Shown in pieces: positions 8,997 through 19,272 of a DNA stretch of 64,000 nt. A model generated the notes under the pieces. The model saw only the letters and a list, made by a program, of their open reading frames with translations, did not search any database and was not told the origin of the DNA. Location: the NCBI RefSeq assembly GCF_025147485.1, contig NZ_CP102263.1:186001-250000 (forward strand), given 5' to 3'. Numbering within the stretch: the first letter of the stretch is position 1; each line of letters begins with the position of its first letter. The position numbers and the translations under genes were made by a program. Source of the DNA: Bacteroides uniformis (lineage in GTDB: Bacteria; Bacteroidota; Bacteroidia; Bacteroidales; Bacteroidaceae).

Positions 8997-10295
8997 CTAT
9001 TGTTGTCTGAGGCGTTGTTTCTCCCGGCGCCTTACGACTAAAATATCGACACAAAGCACCATCATCAGAGGAAGGATGAACCACAGCAACACATAGCCTA
9101 TTGTTTGTAAGTCACTTTCCTGCTTCTGCTTGCCCAATTCCAACTTGTCCAGGCTATCGGTCAGCACATATTCATCAGGCAGCCGGTTGTCACTCCACTT
9201 ATTCAAAATTGTTCCGTCCTTTACCAACAGCAAACCGGGATTTGAACGGATAATGGTCTTCAGCGTAATATCATCTGTCTGGCAGAAAGGGTATTCCGCT
9301 CCAGTCTTGTCACGCCACAATTCTATCTCGTCTTCCGGAGATGAAGTCAAGGCATAAAAGCCATAACCATGCTCCACACTGTAATCGTATATTTCATTGA
9401 TAAGGTCGATGTTACTGTCGTCCGCTCCTTCTATCCGATGGGCAACCAGCAGAAACGTATATCCTTTATCCGACAGTACGCTGTCCGTTATATCTTCCCA
9501 TGTATCCAGACTCATCATGGAAAAATCATGAATGGGAGGTTCATAACCTTTTTCCTTCAGTATCGTACGCGATTCTACAAACGTCCATGTACTGTCCGGA
9601 TAGTTGTCCAATGTAAATTCCTGACGCTTTCCTCCTTTTTCCAAAATGAACCGGCTTTCAAACACACTTGGTTTAGCACCTTCCGGAATTTCCATGCCCG
9701 CCTTGATATTCGCTCCAATTCTGTAAGGTCGGAAATCAAGTATCGGCAAATTCTCCAGGCAATAGAAGGACAACGCAAACACAAATAGAAACGTATACAT
9801 GGAAATCATCCACTCCATCTTCGGAGTAATGAAACGCACCAGTAAATCCTGCCACTTGAATACAGATACTGCCGCCACCAACAATACTACGTTCTTGCCG
9901 AAAGTCTGCCAATTGGTCAATATCCACGCATCACCGAAGCATCCGCAGTCGGATACCGGATTCGCCAAAGCCAGATAAAGTGTTAGCGGAGTCATTACAA
10001 CCATCAGCAATAATGCCAATACAGATGCCACCTTCCGGCGTATACCCAAAAACAAGAAAACACCTACACTGAACTCTATGGCAGACAACGCTATCCCTAC
10101 CAGCAAGGGCGCATAAGAAGGAAACCAGGAAATCATGCCGAAAGCCGTCAGGTAATCTTGAATTTTATAGAAGAAACCCAACGGATCAACAGCTTTCACA
10201 AATCCGGAAAATATGAACAAAGCCCCCAGCAGAAAACGGCAGAGGTTCACCCAAACTTTCCCGACAATATGTTTCTTGTCAATCTCCAAATTCAA
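8997..10295 (-). CDS. DoxX/MauE-type membrane protein with a C-terminal thioredoxin-like region
   Basis: A 432-residue inner-membrane protein. The first ~190 residues contain about five membrane segments; the first (FLLGALFIFSGFVKAVDP) is the DoxX-family signature and NPVSDCGCFGDAW is the Cys-Gly-Cys motif seen in MauE/DoxX-like quinone or disulfide redox proteins. A soluble region (about 195-390) resembles a thioredoxin fold without an obvious CxxC pair, and one more membrane helix lies near the end. A role in envelope redox chemistry is inferred from the family only. Its start overlaps the DUF1599 gene by 17 bp, so the pair is probably translationally coupled. Confidence 0.75.
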   Translation of the reverse strand: MNLEIDKKHIVGKVWVNLCRFLLGALFIFSGFVKAVDPLGFFYKIQDYLTAFGMISWFPSYAPLLVGIALSAIEFSVGVFLFLGIRRKVASVLALLLMVVMTPLTLYLALANPVSDCGCFGDAWILTNWQTFGKNVVLLVAAVSVFKWQDLLVRFITPKMEWMISMYTFLFVFALSFYCLENLPILDFRPYRIGANIKAGMEIPEGAKPSVFESRFILEKGGKRQEFTLDNYPDSTWTFVESRTILKEKGYEPPIHDFSMMSLDTWEDITDSVLSDKGYTFLLVAHRIEGADDSNIDLINEIYDYSVEHGYGFYALTSSPEDEIELWRDKTGAEYPFCQTDDITLKTIIRSNPGLLLVKDGTILNKWSDNRLPDEYVLTDSLDKLELGKQKQESDLQTIGYVLLWFILPLMMVLCVDILVVRRREKQRLRQQ

Positions 10296-10821
10296 TCTTA
10301 ATTAAGCCGAATACGGAATAGTTAATCATATCCATATAATTGGCATCAATACCTTCCGAAACCAAAGTCTCCCCGGACAAGCTTTCAATCTGCTTTGTCC
10401 GGTAAATCTTCATCAATATCAAATCCGTATACGAACTGATACGCATACTACGCCAAGCCTCATCATAATCATGATTTTTGGCAAGCATCAACTCCAAAGA
10501 GGTTTTGGCATATTTGTCATACAGCACCAATGCCTCTTCATTGGTCATATCGGCAGCTTCGGCATAACCAAGTTCCAACTGTATCAGCCCTACAATTCCA
10601 TAGTTGACAATAGCTATGAATTCAGAACGGATGCCTTCGTCTACCAAAGTCACCCCTTTCGTTTCAATACTTCTGATACGGTTGGCTTTGATGAATATCT
10701 GATCTGTTACGGAAGACGGACGAAGAATGCGCCACGCCGGACCGTAATCATGAAGTTTCTTAGAGAACAAGTCACGGCAAACCGCAATGACATGTTCAAA
10801 TTGTTGCTTGGTATCTTTCAT
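10279..10821 (-). CDS. DUF1599-family protein
   Basis: A 180-residue soluble protein built of two similar halves: LFSKKLHDYGPAWRILRPSS (about 18-37) and MLAKNHDYDEAWRSMRISS (about 112-130) both carry the K-x-HDY-x-x-AWR pattern of DUF1599. The internal duplication is directly visible. The molecular function is not established; the pattern recalls nucleotide pyrophosphohydrolase-like folds, but that is only a possibility. It overlaps the downstream DoxX-type gene by 17 bp and is the first gene of this short unit leading to tpiA. Confidence 0.8.
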   Translation of the reverse strand: MKDTKQQFEHVIAVCRDLFSKKLHDYGPAWRILRPSSVTDQIFIKANRIRSIETKGVTLVDEGIRSEFIAIVNYGIVGLIQLELGYAEAADMTNEEALVLYDKYAKTSLELMLAKNHDYDEAWRSMRISSYTDLILMKIYRTKQIESLSGETLVSEGIDANYMDMINYSVFGLIKIEFGD

Positions 10822-10930
10822 TTCCTTTTTTCACAGTGCGCTGCAAAGATAGGAATAATTAAAGAAAAAGAAAAAGAGGGCACTCTAAAATCTATTAAAG
10901 TACCCTCTTCTATAGAGATTGTTTACGTTT

Positions 10931-11812
10931 TTATGAGCAGCGCAATACTTGTCCCGGTCTCAGGATTGTTTTACGCGTAATTCTGTTCAGTTTGCAAAGC
11001 TTGTCGATGGAGGTTCCCTGACGTGCTGCAATCCGTCCCAATGTGTCTCCCTTCTTTACCTTATAGAACAGACCTTCACCCGATGCCATGCTACGCGCCG
11101 TACCGGAAGAGCCTTTTGTCTTATGGAAAGTATAGGAATCAGCTACGATATCCTGCTTTTCAAAATCAAACATAAGCGCAGGATTGATGGGAATACCCAA
11201 GAAACGGGTTTCAAAGTGAAGGTGTGAACCGGTAGAACGTCCGGTATTTCCTCCCAATGCAATCGGTTCGCCGGCTTTTACCAACTGGTTTGTATCAACT
11301 AATTGTTTAGACAAGTGTCCGTAAACTGTTTCCAAGCCATTGTCGTGACGAATAACGACGTATTTGCCGTATCCACGACGACCTTGATTCTTGACAACGC
11401 GTACTTTTCCATCAAAAGCCGCACGGATTGTATCGCCTACATACACCTTGATATCCAAACCATAATGAGCTCTTCTTCTCCGGGGACGGTAACCGAATAC
11501 ATCTGTGATACGGGTATTGGGAGTAGGCATACAAAAACCGGTCAAATCAAATGTATAGCTCTCAGGCACAATCGCATTGCCATAGGCTTGTACGAATTCG
11601 TTATTCCAGTTGGGATACAAATCCAAACCCGGATACAATGATTGTTCCGCACGTATCTGTTTTTGCAAAGCCAGTGAATCTACACTCTTAAGTTTTCTGT
11701 CGATGGGGGCCTGGCGGGCAATCAGGTCTTGCGAGAAAGAATTCAAGCTAACCATTGCCGTCGCAGCCAATAAAGCAGTTTTTATCCAATTAAAATTCAT
11801 CCGTTTCGTCAT
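10931..11812 (-). CDS. Secreted M23 peptidase with C-terminal LysM domain
   Basis: A 293-residue envelope protein with an N-terminal signal segment (ALLAATAMVSLNSFSQ). The M23 zinc-peptidase core shows the HYGLD motif (His and Asp ligands) and GSHLHFE with the catalytic/ligand histidines; these proteins cleave peptidoglycan cross-bridges. A LysM module at about 250-291 (YKVKKGDTLGRIAARQGTS) should bind glycan strands. Both zinc motifs are intact, so it is probably an active endopeptidase. A start at MNFNWIK, 12 bp downstream, is equally possible. It is separated from its neighbours and likely transcribed alone. Confidence 0.88.
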   Translation of the reverse strand: MTKRMNFNWIKTALLAATAMVSLNSFSQDLIARQAPIDRKLKSVDSLALQKQIRAEQSLYPGLDLYPNWNNEFVQAYGNAIVPESYTFDLTGFCMPTPNTRITDVFGYRPRRRRAHYGLDIKVYVGDTIRAAFDGKVRVVKNQGRRGYGKYVVIRHDNGLETVYGHLSKQLVDTNQLVKAGEPIALGGNTGRSTGSHLHFETRFLGIPINPALMFDFEKQDIVADSYTFHKTKGSSGTARSMASGEGLFYKVKKGDTLGRIAARQGTSIDKLCKLNRITRKTILRPGQVLRCS

Positions 11813-12069
11813 TCATTTTGATATCCGTTGCAAGCATCTCGGCAAATCAAACACCACTTGTTCTACGCGAATATCCAGATTGATTTTCAAAAATTCTCCC
11901 AAAGGTAACATTTCTCTCTGAAAAACGACATCAGTCATTAACTATTTTTTCGAAGAGGAGGAAACTGTAAAGCTCGCAAAGATGTCTTAATCCCCTATAG
12001 ATAGGAGATTTACAAGCAAACATGTTTTACAACATAAAATGCAATAAAAGTGCATGTTTAACCGTTTTT

Positions 12070-14166
12070 TCAGCTAATGGCAGCCCAATTAACGTTCGTT
12101 TTTCTCAACGCTTTCAGTTGTCGCCACAAGACCTCGTTCTCAGGCAACATGCCATGTGGATCTGCATCCACCACCGTTTGCGCTACTTCACGGACATATT
12201 GCAGCAGTTGTCCGTCACGGGCTATATCGGCAATCTTCAGATCGAAAGCAATGCCGCTCTGCTGTGTCCCTTCCAAATCTCCAGGACCACGCAGTTTCAA
12301 GTCTGCTTCCGCTATTTCAAAGCCGTCATTAGTCCGCACCATTATCTCCAAACGCTTCCTTGTATCCTCCGCCAACTTGTAGCCGGTAACCAGGATACAA
12401 TAGGACTGGTCAGCTCCACGTCCTACACGTCCCCGAAGCTGATGAAGCTGGGACAGCCCGAAACGCTCGGCGTTCTCAATCACCATCACCGAAGCATTGG
12501 GCACATTTACACCTACCTCAATCACGGTGGTAGCCACCATTATCTGTGCCTCGCCGGATACGAACAATTGCATCTGAGCATCCTTTTCAGCAGGTTTCAT
12601 CTTTCCATGTACCTTGCAAACCCTACACTCGGGAAACTCTTCACAAACATGCAGATACCCTTCTTCAAGATTCTTCAAGTCAATCTTTTCGCTTTCCTTA
12701 ATCAGCGGGTAGACAATATAGACCTGCCGGCCTTCGGCAATCTGCTTGTGCATGGACTGATACAAGCTTATCCGACGGCTATCAAACTGATGAAGAGTGA
12801 CAATCGGTTTACGTCCGGGAGGCAATTCATCGATGACAGACACATCCAAATCGCCATAAAGCGTCATTGCCAATGTACGGGGAATCGGGGTTGCCGTCAT
12901 CACCAATACATGGGGAGGCTGCACATTCTTTGTCCACAACCGTGCCCGTTGGGCCACACCGAAACGATGCTGCTCGTCAATCACAACCAAACCGAGCGAA
13001 GCAAAATTCACCGTATCTTCAATGACGGCATGGGTACCTATCAGTATATGTATGTCTCCCGTCAACAAACCGGCAAGGATAGCTTCGCGCCGCTTGCCCT
13101 TAACAGAACCGGTCAACAGTTCCACACGTACCTCCATTCCATACAGCAGCTCACGGATGGTTTCATAGTGCTGGTTTGCCAAAATCTCGGTAGGTGCCAT
13201 CATGCATGCCTGAAAGCCATTATCGAGCGCCATCAACATACTCATCAGTGCGACAAGCGTCTTTCCACTTCCCACATCCCCTTGCAGCAAGCGGTTCATC
13301 TGCTTTCCTGAGCCTACATCCTTACGGATTTCCTTCAATACCCGCTTCTGTGCATTGGTCAGTTCAAAAGGAAGATTACGGGAGTAGAAAGTATTAAACA
13401 CTTCGCCCACCCTTTCAAAAATATAACCGCGATATTTCCGCTGACGGTCTTTTGCATACCTCAGGATATTCAACTGTACGTAAAAAAGCTCCTCAAACTT
13501 CAGGCGATACTGTGCCTTACGCAATAAATCCGGATTAGCGGGAAAGTGTATATTGACCAAAGCTTCCGTCAACGGCATCAGATGATGCTCGGCAAGTATA
13601 GCGGGAGAAAGGGTCTCGGGCAACGGCTCACGCAACTGCTGCACCACCGTATTCATCATCTTCTCGATGGCATGCGAATTGAGAGAACTCCGTTTCATCT
13701 TTTCAGTCGTATTATAATAAGGTTGTAACCCCATGGACGACAATTTCAAATCCGAAGCAGAGTCTATATCCGGATGAGCCATATTTATTCTACCATTGAA
13801 GAAGGTCGGTTTTCCGAACACAATATATTCCTGATGCACTTTATACTTCCCTACCAAATATTTGATGCCCTGGAACCAAACCAGGTCCACTACCCCCGTA
13901 CCGTCCGAGAAATGAGCTATCAGCCTGCGCTGGCGCCCTTCTCCAGCCGTCTCAAAACTTAGTATTTCACCTTTCAGCTGAATATAGGGCATCGTCCCAT
14001 CAATCTCCTGAATATAATAAATCCGACTGCGGTCTACATATTTATATGGAAAGTAATATAGCAAATCGTGCAAGGAGTAAATGCCCAATTCCTTATTGAG
14101 CACCGAAGCACGCTGCGGCCCGACGCCCGACAAATATTTTATGTCACGCGTGGCTAAATCGAACAT
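12070..14166 (-). CDS. recG: ATP-dependent DNA helicase RecG
   Basis: A 698-residue superfamily-2 helicase that regresses stalled replication forks and processes recombination intermediates. An N-terminal wedge/OB-fold region precedes the helicase motifs: Walker [12 protein letters not shown], motif Ia [17 protein letters not shown]-type box [11 protein letters not shown], motif [16 protein letters not shown], and the C-terminal motif VI region [12 protein letters not shown]. Length and motif order are typical. It is the last gene of the apparent operon starting at pdxJ, overlapping the end of ispD by 13 bp. Confidence 0.96.
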   Translation of the reverse strand: MFDLATRDIKYLSGVGPQRASVLNKELGIYSLHDLLYYFPYKYVDRSRIYYIQEIDGTMPYIQLKGEILSFETAGEGRQRRLIAHFSDGTGVVDLVWFQGIKYLVGKYKVHQEYIVFGKPTFFNGRINMAHPDIDSASDLKLSSMGLQPYYNTTEKMKRSSLNSHAIEKMMNTVVQQLREPLPETLSPAILAEHHLMPLTEALVNIHFPANPDLLRKAQYRLKFEELFYVQLNILRYAKDRQRKYRGYIFERVGEVFNTFYSRNLPFELTNAQKRVLKEIRKDVGSGKQMNRLLQGDVGSGKTLVALMSMLMALDNGFQACMMAPTEILANQHYETIRELLYGMEVRVELLTGSVKGKRREAILAGLLTGDIHILIGTHAVIEDTVNFASLGLVVIDEQHRFGVAQRARLWTKNVQPPHVLVMTATPIPRTLAMTLYGDLDVSVIDELPPGRKPIVTLHQFDSRRISLYQSMHKQIAEGRQVYIVYPLIKESEKIDLKNLEEGYLHVCEEFPECRVCKVHGKMKPAEKDAQMQLFVSGEAQIMVATTVIEVGVNVPNASVMVIENAERFGLSQLHQLRGRVGRGADQSYCILVTGYKLAEDTRKRLEIMVRTNDGFEIAEADLKLRGPGDLEGTQQSGIAFDLKIADIARDGQLLQYVREVAQTVVDADPHGMLPENEVLWRQLKALRKTNVNWAAIS

Positions 14167-14828
14167 GAACCTATCAGAGCTGTGGCTATTTTTAAATCAA
14201 AAGGAGTGGTTATTTTAATGTTTTCCCGGTTTCCCGGCGTCAAAAAGACAGATACGCCCAATGCTTCCACCACAGAAGCATCATCGGTAAAATGGGGTGT
14301 ATAGGGCTGCTCGTATGCCGCTTTCAGCAGTTCCGCATCAAAAACCTGGGGAGTCTGCACCAATCTATAATCATCCCTGCCGACAGTCACACTGCCTTTC
14401 CCTCCCATACGGCGAACGGTCTCCACCACACCTATTACCGGAACCACAGCCTTTTTCCCGGCAGCCAAGTCATAACAGCGTGCAATCACTTCCCGGGCTA
14501 CGAATGGACGTACCCCATCGTGCACACCGACCAAAGCAGGTGTCTTGACCAAAGCCAAACCGTTCTTTACGGAGTGGAACCGCGTCTCCCCTCCATCTGC
14601 AATGGCATGCGGCAATGAAAAACAGTACTCCCTGCACAGCTGCCTCCAGTAATCCTGCTGGCTGTGGGGAAGCACCAATATTATCCGTATCTCAGCATTG
14701 TAGTCATAAAACGCCTCCAGAGTGCGCATCAAAACAGGTTTCCCCCCTATCGGGAGAAACTGTTTGGGGAGTTCGGTCCCCATGCGCAAGCCCTTGCCAC
14801 CGGCAACAATCAGAGCATACTGAACCAT
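14154..14828 (-). CDS. ispD: 2-C-methyl-D-erythritol 4-phosphate cytidylyltransferase
   Basis: A 224-residue nucleotidyltransferase that joins CTP and methylerythritol phosphate in the non-mevalonate isoprenoid pathway. The N-terminal [13 protein letters not shown] is the conserved nucleotide-binding loop; [22 protein letters not shown] and the VQTPQVFD block are the other family motifs. The gene overlaps recG by 13 bp and follows the DJ-1-family gene after a 34-bp gap that contains a short ATTTATG tandem repeat. Confidence 0.95.
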   Translation of the reverse strand: MVQYALIVAGGKGLRMGTELPKQFLPIGGKPVLMRTLEAFYDYNAEIRIILVLPHSQQDYWRQLCREYCFSLPHAIADGGETRFHSVKNGLALVKTPALVGVHDGVRPFVAREVIARCYDLAAGKKAVVPVIGVVETVRRMGGKGSVTVGRDDYRLVQTPQVFDAELLKAAYEQPYTPHFTDDASVVEALGVSVFLTPGNRENIKITTPFDLKIATALIGSCSI

Positions 14829-14870
14829 TTATGATTTATGATTTATGATTTATGATTTTAAATCATAAAT
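14829..14870. repeat. AT-rich heptamer tandem repeat with terminal hairpin
   Basis: Four to five consecutive TTATGAT units (14829-14856) followed by a short ATGATTT/AAATCAT inverted repeat. It fills the gap between the DJ-1 gene and ispD, whose last codon region it slightly enters. Simple AT repeats of this kind recur in Bacteroides intergenic spaces; no function is evident. Confidence 0.6.
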
Positions 14871-15417
14871 CCGTTACGCACATAGCTTCTTTCAGTTCCT
14901 GCACCTTCTCTTTGCCTTGCAACAGCTCCACTACGGCCAATGCAAACTCCATGGCAGCGCCCGGTCCTTTACCAGTGATGATATTGCCGTCTCTTTCTAC
15001 CGGAGCACCCGTACATTCGGCACCTTCCAAATACTGTTCAAAGCCGGGATAGCAAGTAGCCTTCTTGCCTTTCAGCAATCCCAGCTTACCCAATACCATA
15101 GGAGCCGCACAAATAGCAGCAATCGGTTTCTGCTCTTGGGCAAAACGCAGTACCAGATTACGCAGTTCTCCACACTTCTCCAAAGTGGACGCACCCGGCA
15201 TACCGCCAGGCAATAATACAAGCTCTGCATCAAAGAAGTCGCAGTTCACTACATTCTTATCGCACAAGACCGGAACATCGTGTGCTCCCGTCACTATTTC
15301 ATCAGGGGTTACCGTCACCATTTCTACGTTCAGTCCGGCGCGTCTCATCACATCCACAGAAGTAAAAGCTTCTATTTCTTCAAATCCGTCGGCAAAAAAA
15401 ACATAAACTGTACCCAT
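14863..15417 (-). CDS. DJ-1/PfpI-family protein
   Basis: A 184-residue protein of the DJ-1/ThiJ class. The fold is recognisable from YVFFADGFEEIEAFTSVDV at the N-terminus, LVLLPGGMPGA (about 66-76) and the nucleophile elbow AAICAAPMVLG (about 100-110), whose cysteine is the family's catalytic or redox-sensing residue. Members act as glyoxalases, deglycases or chaperone-like stress proteins; the actual activity is not predictable from this sequence. Older annotations call relatives a thiazole-phosphate biosynthesis protein, which is not supported here. It lies within the pdxJ-to-recG unit, 14 bp after the TonB gene. Confidence 0.87.
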   Translation of the reverse strand: MGTVYVFFADGFEEIEAFTSVDVMRRAGLNVEMVTVTPDEIVTGAHDVPVLCDKNVVNCDFFDAELVLLPGGMPGASTLEKCGELRNLVLRFAQEQKPIAAICAAPMVLGKLGLLKGKKATCYPGFEQYLEGAECTGAPVERDGNIITGKGPGAAMEFALAVVELLQGKEKVQELKEAMCVTDL

Positions 15418-15431
15418 AATTGTTCCTCCTC

Positions 15432-16250
15432 TTATTTTAGATTAAAATAATACGTTATTGTTCCCGTCTGATTGTTCAAGCCGCTTACCGCATTGAAACG
15501 GGCTTTCTTGGCAGCATCCTCTGCCGCTTTCCGCAATGCGGGATTGACGGTATTGGTCTGGCGGTTGATGCTGGTTGCTATCACATGTCCGGCAGGGTTC
15601 ACTGTGATGGTCACCACAACCCTACCTTCATCCTGCACATTATATACCGGCCGCGGCAATCCGCCCTCACCAAGAGAACGTCCGCCCAAATTAAACGAGC
15701 CGTAGCCTCCCGTACCCGAAGTGGCTCCGGACGGAGCATTTCCCGTAGGACTTCCTTGAATACCTTCGCCTTCCGTATCGCCTTTACTACCCATTTGGGC
15801 ACCTTTGCCAAAAGCGCCAGCTACCCGTTTACGGGCAGCTTCCTCGGCTTCCTTACGTTCCCGTTCGGCTTTTGCCGCTGCCAGTTTGCGGGCCTCTTCC
15901 GCTTTTTCGGCTTCCGTCTTTTCCGGTTTCTTCACCTCCTCCTTTTTCTTGGGTTCGGCTTTGGGCTTTATGGCAACGGTTTCTTCAGTTTCCTGCGTAA
16001 TGATGTCCTGCTCCACCGTTTCCTGCACCTGAGGAGCGGTTTCCTCCGGCATGACATCCACCTTTACTAAAGAAGGGTCGGCAGCGCCCAGTGCATCGGG
16101 CACCTCTCCCAGCATAACGGGTACACCGCCTTCTTCCGAGGGTTCCGGCGGTGTGAATCCTACCAGTATCAGAAGGGCAATAATGGCAACATGCACCACA
16201 AGTGCACCTGCCATACCTATATATTTTCCTTTCTTCTTCCGATTCACCAT
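15432..16250 (-). CDS. TonB-family energy transducer
   Basis: A 272-residue protein with a short cytoplasmic N-terminus, one membrane helix (about 12-32, YIGMAGALVVHVAIIALLIL), a long Pro/Glu/Lys/Ala-rich periplasmic linker (about 85-145), a Gly/Ser-rich stretch, and a C-terminal TonB-like domain (from GRVVVTITVNPAGHV). It should couple the ExbB-ExbD proton channel to outer-membrane TonB-dependent transporters. exbB and exbD lie directly upstream in the same direction, so this is a self-contained TonB-ExbB-ExbD system. Confidence 0.9.
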   Translation of the reverse strand: MVNRKKKGKYIGMAGALVVHVAIIALLILVGFTPPEPSEEGGVPVMLGEVPDALGAADPSLVKVDVMPEETAPQVQETVEQDIITQETEETVAIKPKAEPKKKEEVKKPEKTEAEKAEEARKLAAAKAERERKEAEEAARKRVAGAFGKGAQMGSKGDTEGEGIQGSPTGNAPSGATSGTGGYGSFNLGGRSLGEGGLPRPVYNVQDEGRVVVTITVNPAGHVIATSINRQTNTVNPALRKAAEDAAKKARFNAVSGLNNQTGTITYYFNLK

Positions 16251-16284
16251 TGCATTTACAATTTAGCCATGTACAATGTACGAT

Positions 16285-16695
16285 TTAGTTTTCCGGTGGT
16301 CGTGTAGCCAGCACCATCTTGAATTTATTCTCGTTTGCAATGTTCAGCACCTTCACGATTTCCCGGTAAGGCACTGTTTCGTCAGCATACAAAGCTATAT
16401 ACATTTCAGGCTCCCTCTCCGCACACGATTGTAGGAAAGGAGTCAATTCTTCAAGCGTCAGAGACAGTTCCTTGTCATTGCCAAAAGCAGCATAATAATT
16501 CAGATTCTTATCTATGATGACTCTTGTCAAAGGCTTTGCAGAAGTCTGTTGCTTTCCCTGCGGCAGCAGTACCTTGATAGCATTGGGCGATACCATGGTA
16601 GATGTTATCATAAAGAAAATCAGCAGCAGGAAAATCAGGTCCGTCATGGACGCCATACTGAAATTGGGTGATATTTTAGCTCTACGTTTTAACAC
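16285..16695 (-). CDS. exbD: Biopolymer transporter ExbD/TolR
   Basis: A 136-residue protein with a single N-terminal membrane helix (LIFLLLIFFMITSTMVSP) preceded by a basic cytoplasmic tail, then a periplasmic domain. The conserved aspartate at the start of the helix (MASMTDLIFLL) is the proton-path residue of ExbD/TolR proteins. It forms the stator/proton channel with ExbB and drives TonB. It lies between exbB and tonB, consistent with one operon. Confidence 0.92.
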   Translation of the reverse strand: MLKRRAKISPNFSMASMTDLIFLLLIFFMITSTMVSPNAIKVLLPQGKQQTSAKPLTRVIIDKNLNYYAAFGNDKELSLTLEELTPFLQSCAEREPEMYIALYADETVPYREIVKVLNIANENKFKMVLATRPPEN

Positions 16696-16729
16696 GCCTT
16701 TAAGTTTTAATTCTTAATTCTTTAATTAA

Positions 16730-17446
16730 TCATTTCGCCGGTTCGTTCAACAAATCCATGAATGCCATTGTCTTGGCTTCCATCTTGTTGACCACGCCAT
16801 CTATCAATGTCACCAGGTAATTGTAGGCAAACATAGCTATGATACCGACTATCAAACCGCCCACCGTAGTAATCATCGCCTCATAAATACCACCGGAAAG
16901 CAACGTTATATCAATATTATTTCCGGCATTTGCCATTTGCCAAAATGCACGTACCATACCCGTCACCGTGCCAAGGAAGCCTAGCATAGGAGCGCCACCG
17001 GAAATCGTGGCCATAATCGTCATTCCCTTCTCCAGTTTGGCAACCTCAATATTACCCACATTCTCGATGGCAGCCTGCACATCGTTCACCGGGCGTCCCA
17101 AACGGCTGATACCCTTTTCAATCATACGGGCCGAGGGAGTATCCACACTGCGACAATAAGCAATGGCAGCTTTCAATTCCCCACCCAAAATATAATCCTT
17201 TATCTTATCCATGAACTGGGGGTCTTCTTTCCCCGCCTTCCGGATAACATAGTTGCGTTCGAACAAGATGTAAAAGCAAAGTACGGACATCAAGCCCAGG
17301 ACAACCATAATCCAGCCGCCCTTGACGGCCATGCTCCATAAGTTCATTTCGTCGGAAGCGTTTACTTGTGTCAGTACCGGATTGGCACCTGCAATAGAGT
17401 CAGTCAGTGCCGGAGCCACTTGGGCCAATAACAACATTACATTCAT
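16730..17446 (-). CDS. exbB: MotA/TolQ/ExbB proton channel protein
   Basis: A 238-residue inner-membrane protein with three membrane segments: about 40-60 (WIMVVLGLMSVLCFYILFER), about 140-165 (MATISGGAPMLGFLGTVTGM) and about 185-210 (MITTVGGLIVGIIAMFAYNY). The central GFLGTVTGM and TTVGGLIVGI blocks are the family signatures. With ExbD it forms the proton-driven motor for TonB. Its ATG shares one base with the pdxJ stop codon (TGATG on the minus strand), which points to translational coupling with pdxJ. Confidence 0.93.
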   Translation of the reverse strand: MNVMLLLAQVAPALTDSIAGANPVLTQVNASDEMNLWSMAVKGGWIMVVLGLMSVLCFYILFERNYVIRKAGKEDPQFMDKIKDYILGGELKAAIAYCRSVDTPSARMIEKGISRLGRPVNDVQAAIENVGNIEVAKLEKGMTIMATISGGAPMLGFLGTVTGMVRAFWQMANAGNNIDITLLSGGIYEAMITTVGGLIVGIIAMFAYNYLVTLIDGVVNKMEAKTMAFMDLLNEPAK

Positions 17447-18159
17447 CAGCGAAGACAGTTTTTATATTCCTTGACCGTACGCTCCAATCCCAGATACAGC
17501 GCGTCACTAATCAGCGCATGCCCGATGGACACCTCGTCCAGCCACGGAATGTTTTGATAAAAATAATTCAGATTCACCAGGCTCAGGTCATGTCCGGCAT
17601 TCAGCCCCAGGCCTAAGCTGCGGGCCACCTTGGCAGCCTCGACAAAAGGAGCTACAGCCGCTTCCCGTCCTTTGGGATAAGCCGTAGCATAAGGTTCCGT
17701 ATATAGCTCCACGCGGTCGGCACCGGCTTTGGCAGCATATTCTATCATTTCGGCATCGGTGGAAACAAATACGGAAGTACGGATACCAGCATTGTTGAAC
17801 TCATCCAACACTTCGTTCAAGAAGTCAAAATGGGTCTTGGTATCCCAGCCTGCGTTTGAAGTCAGCTGTGTAGGGCTGTCGGGCACCAAAGTTACCTGAT
17901 GCGGTTTCACCTTCAAGACCAAATCCATAAATTCGGGTGCAGGATACCCCTCGATATTGAACTCTGTCCGCAGCAACGGCCGCAAATCATATACATCCTT
18001 ACGGCGGATATGCCTCTCGTCAGGACGGGGATGCACCGTAATGCCATCAGCACCAAAGTCTTCACAATCCAGCGCTACCTTCACAACATTCGGGACATCA
18101 CCTCCACGGGCATTGCGCAGCGTTGCCACCTTATTTATATTAACGCTTAATCTAGTCAT
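17446..18159 (-). CDS. pdxJ: Pyridoxine 5'-phosphate synthase
   Basis: A 237-residue TIM-barrel enzyme that condenses 1-deoxyxylulose 5-phosphate with 3-amino-2-oxopropyl phosphate to make vitamin B6. Recognised by [19 protein letters not shown] at the N-terminus, [14 protein letters not shown], and the [15 protein letters not shown] block near the C-terminus. The start MTRLSVNIN at 18159 is preferred over an in-frame start 24 bp upstream because it begins the conserved core. It is the first gene of the minus-strand run pdxJ-exbB-exbD-tonB-DJ-1-ispD-recG. Confidence 0.96.
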   Translation of the reverse strand: MTRLSVNINKVATLRNARGGDVPNVVKVALDCEDFGADGITVHPRPDERHIRRKDVYDLRPLLRTEFNIEGYPAPEFMDLVLKVKPHQVTLVPDSPTQLTSNAGWDTKTHFDFLNEVLDEFNNAGIRTSVFVSTDAEMIEYAAKAGADRVELYTEPYATAYPKGREAAVAPFVEAAKVARSLGLGLNAGHDLSLVNLNYFYQNIPWLDEVSIGHALISDALYLGLERTVKEYKNCLR

Positions 18160-18180
18160 AATTCGGTTTATAGTTTGGGA

Positions 18181-18188
18181 CAAAAGTA
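18181..18188 (-). promoter_or_regulatory. Putative -7 element of the pdxJ operon
   Basis: Read on the minus strand this is TACTTTTG, a full TAnnTTTG match, 22 bp upstream of the pdxJ ATG. No convincing TTTG lies at the expected -33 distance, so the call rests on the -7 box and position. It sits in the divergent pdxJ/nadK region. Confidence 0.45.
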
Positions 18189-18263
18189 CAAATAATAGTT
18201 ATATATTGGCAGCATTCTGAGAAAAAAATAGCATCTTTGCACTTCAATCCAACAGAATTGATT

Positions 18264-19133
18264 ATGAAATTTGCCATATTCGGAAATACCTACCAAGCAA
18301 AGAAATCCTCGCATGCAGAAAACCTCTTCCGGTTGCTCGGACAGCATAATGCACAGCTCTGCATCTGCCGGGAATTCCATCACTTCCTGACTGCCGATTT
18401 ACATTTAAACATACCTGACGCCGAATTGTTTGACGGAGATGATTTCTGTGCCGACATGGTTATCAGCATCGGTGGCGACGGCACTTTCCTAAAAGCAGCC
18501 AGCCGTGTAGGAAAGAAGAATATCCCCATATTGGGCATCAATACCGGCCGGCTGGGTTTCCTTGCCGACATCTCACCGGAAGAGATGGAAGAGACCTTCG
18601 ATGAAATCTACAATAATCACTATAAGGTGGAAGAGCGTAGTGTACTGCAACTGAGGTGCGACGATGAACGCTTGATGCAATCCCCTTACGCCCTCAATGA
18701 GATAGCCGTATTGAAGCGGGACAGTTCGTCCATGATCAGTATCCACGCCGCCATCAATGGCGCTCCGTTGACCACTTATCAAGCTGACGGCCTGGTTATC
18801 TCCACACCTACCGGTTCCACCGCCTACTCACTCAGCGTCGGCGGTCCGGTCATTGTGCCCCACAGTAAAACCATCGCCATCACCCCGGTGGCTCCACACA
18901 GCCTCAACGTCCGTCCCATCGTCATTTGTGACGACTGGGAAATTACACTTGATGTGGAAAGCCGCAGCCACAACTTCTTGGTTGCCATCGACGGCCGTAG
19001 CGAGTCCTGCAAAGAAACGACCCGGTTGCACATCTCACGTGCCGACTATAGCATAAAGGTAGTGAAACGGTTCAACCATATTTTCTTTGATACCCTTCGC
19101 AATAAACTAATGTGGGGGGCGGACATCAGATAA
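18264..19133 (+). CDS. nadK: NAD kinase
   Basis: A 289-residue cytosolic kinase that phosphorylates NAD+ to NADP+. The family motifs are clear: [12 protein letters not shown] (catalytic GGDGT), [22 protein letters not shown] and [17 protein letters not shown]. The ATG at 18264 ([11 protein letters not shown]) is chosen as the start; the frame extends 27 bp upstream but without family-like sequence. It is transcribed divergently from pdxJ and is the last recognisable core gene before the repeat/IS/ICE region. Confidence 0.96.
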   Translation: MKFAIFGNTYQAKKSSHAENLFRLLGQHNAQLCICREFHHFLTADLHLNIPDAELFDGDDFCADMVISIGGDGTFLKAASRVGKKNIPILGINTGRLGFLADISPEEMEETFDEIYNNHYKVEERSVLQLRCDDERLMQSPYALNEIAVLKRDSSSMISIHAAINGAPLTTYQADGLVISTPTGSTAYSLSVGGPVIVPHSKTIAITPVAPHSLNVRPIVICDDWEITLDVESRSHNFLVAIDGRSESCKETTRLHISRADYSIKVVKRFNHIFFDTLRNKLMWGADIR

Positions 19134-19147
19134 GCCTATATCACTTC

Positions 19148-19213
19148 ATTCACTCCAGCAGGATAACCTATTCACTCCAGCAGGATAACTTATTTACCTC
19201 AGTGGGGAACTCC
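19148..19213. repeat. Three 22-bp tandem repeats left of the insertion sequence
   Basis: ATTCACTCCAGCAGGATAAC occurs at 19148-19167 and again, identical, at 19170-19189; a third degenerate unit (ATTTACCTCAGTGGGGAAC) occupies 19192-19210. The period is exactly 22 bp. The units resemble those at 20868-20999 (shared pattern TTyACyCCrG...TAAC), suggesting one repeat family on both sides of the IS. Confidence 0.7.
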
Positions 19214-19272
19214 ATTTTGTCTTATCCTGATATAGGTAGACACATTTACAAACTAATAAATGTGTTACTATT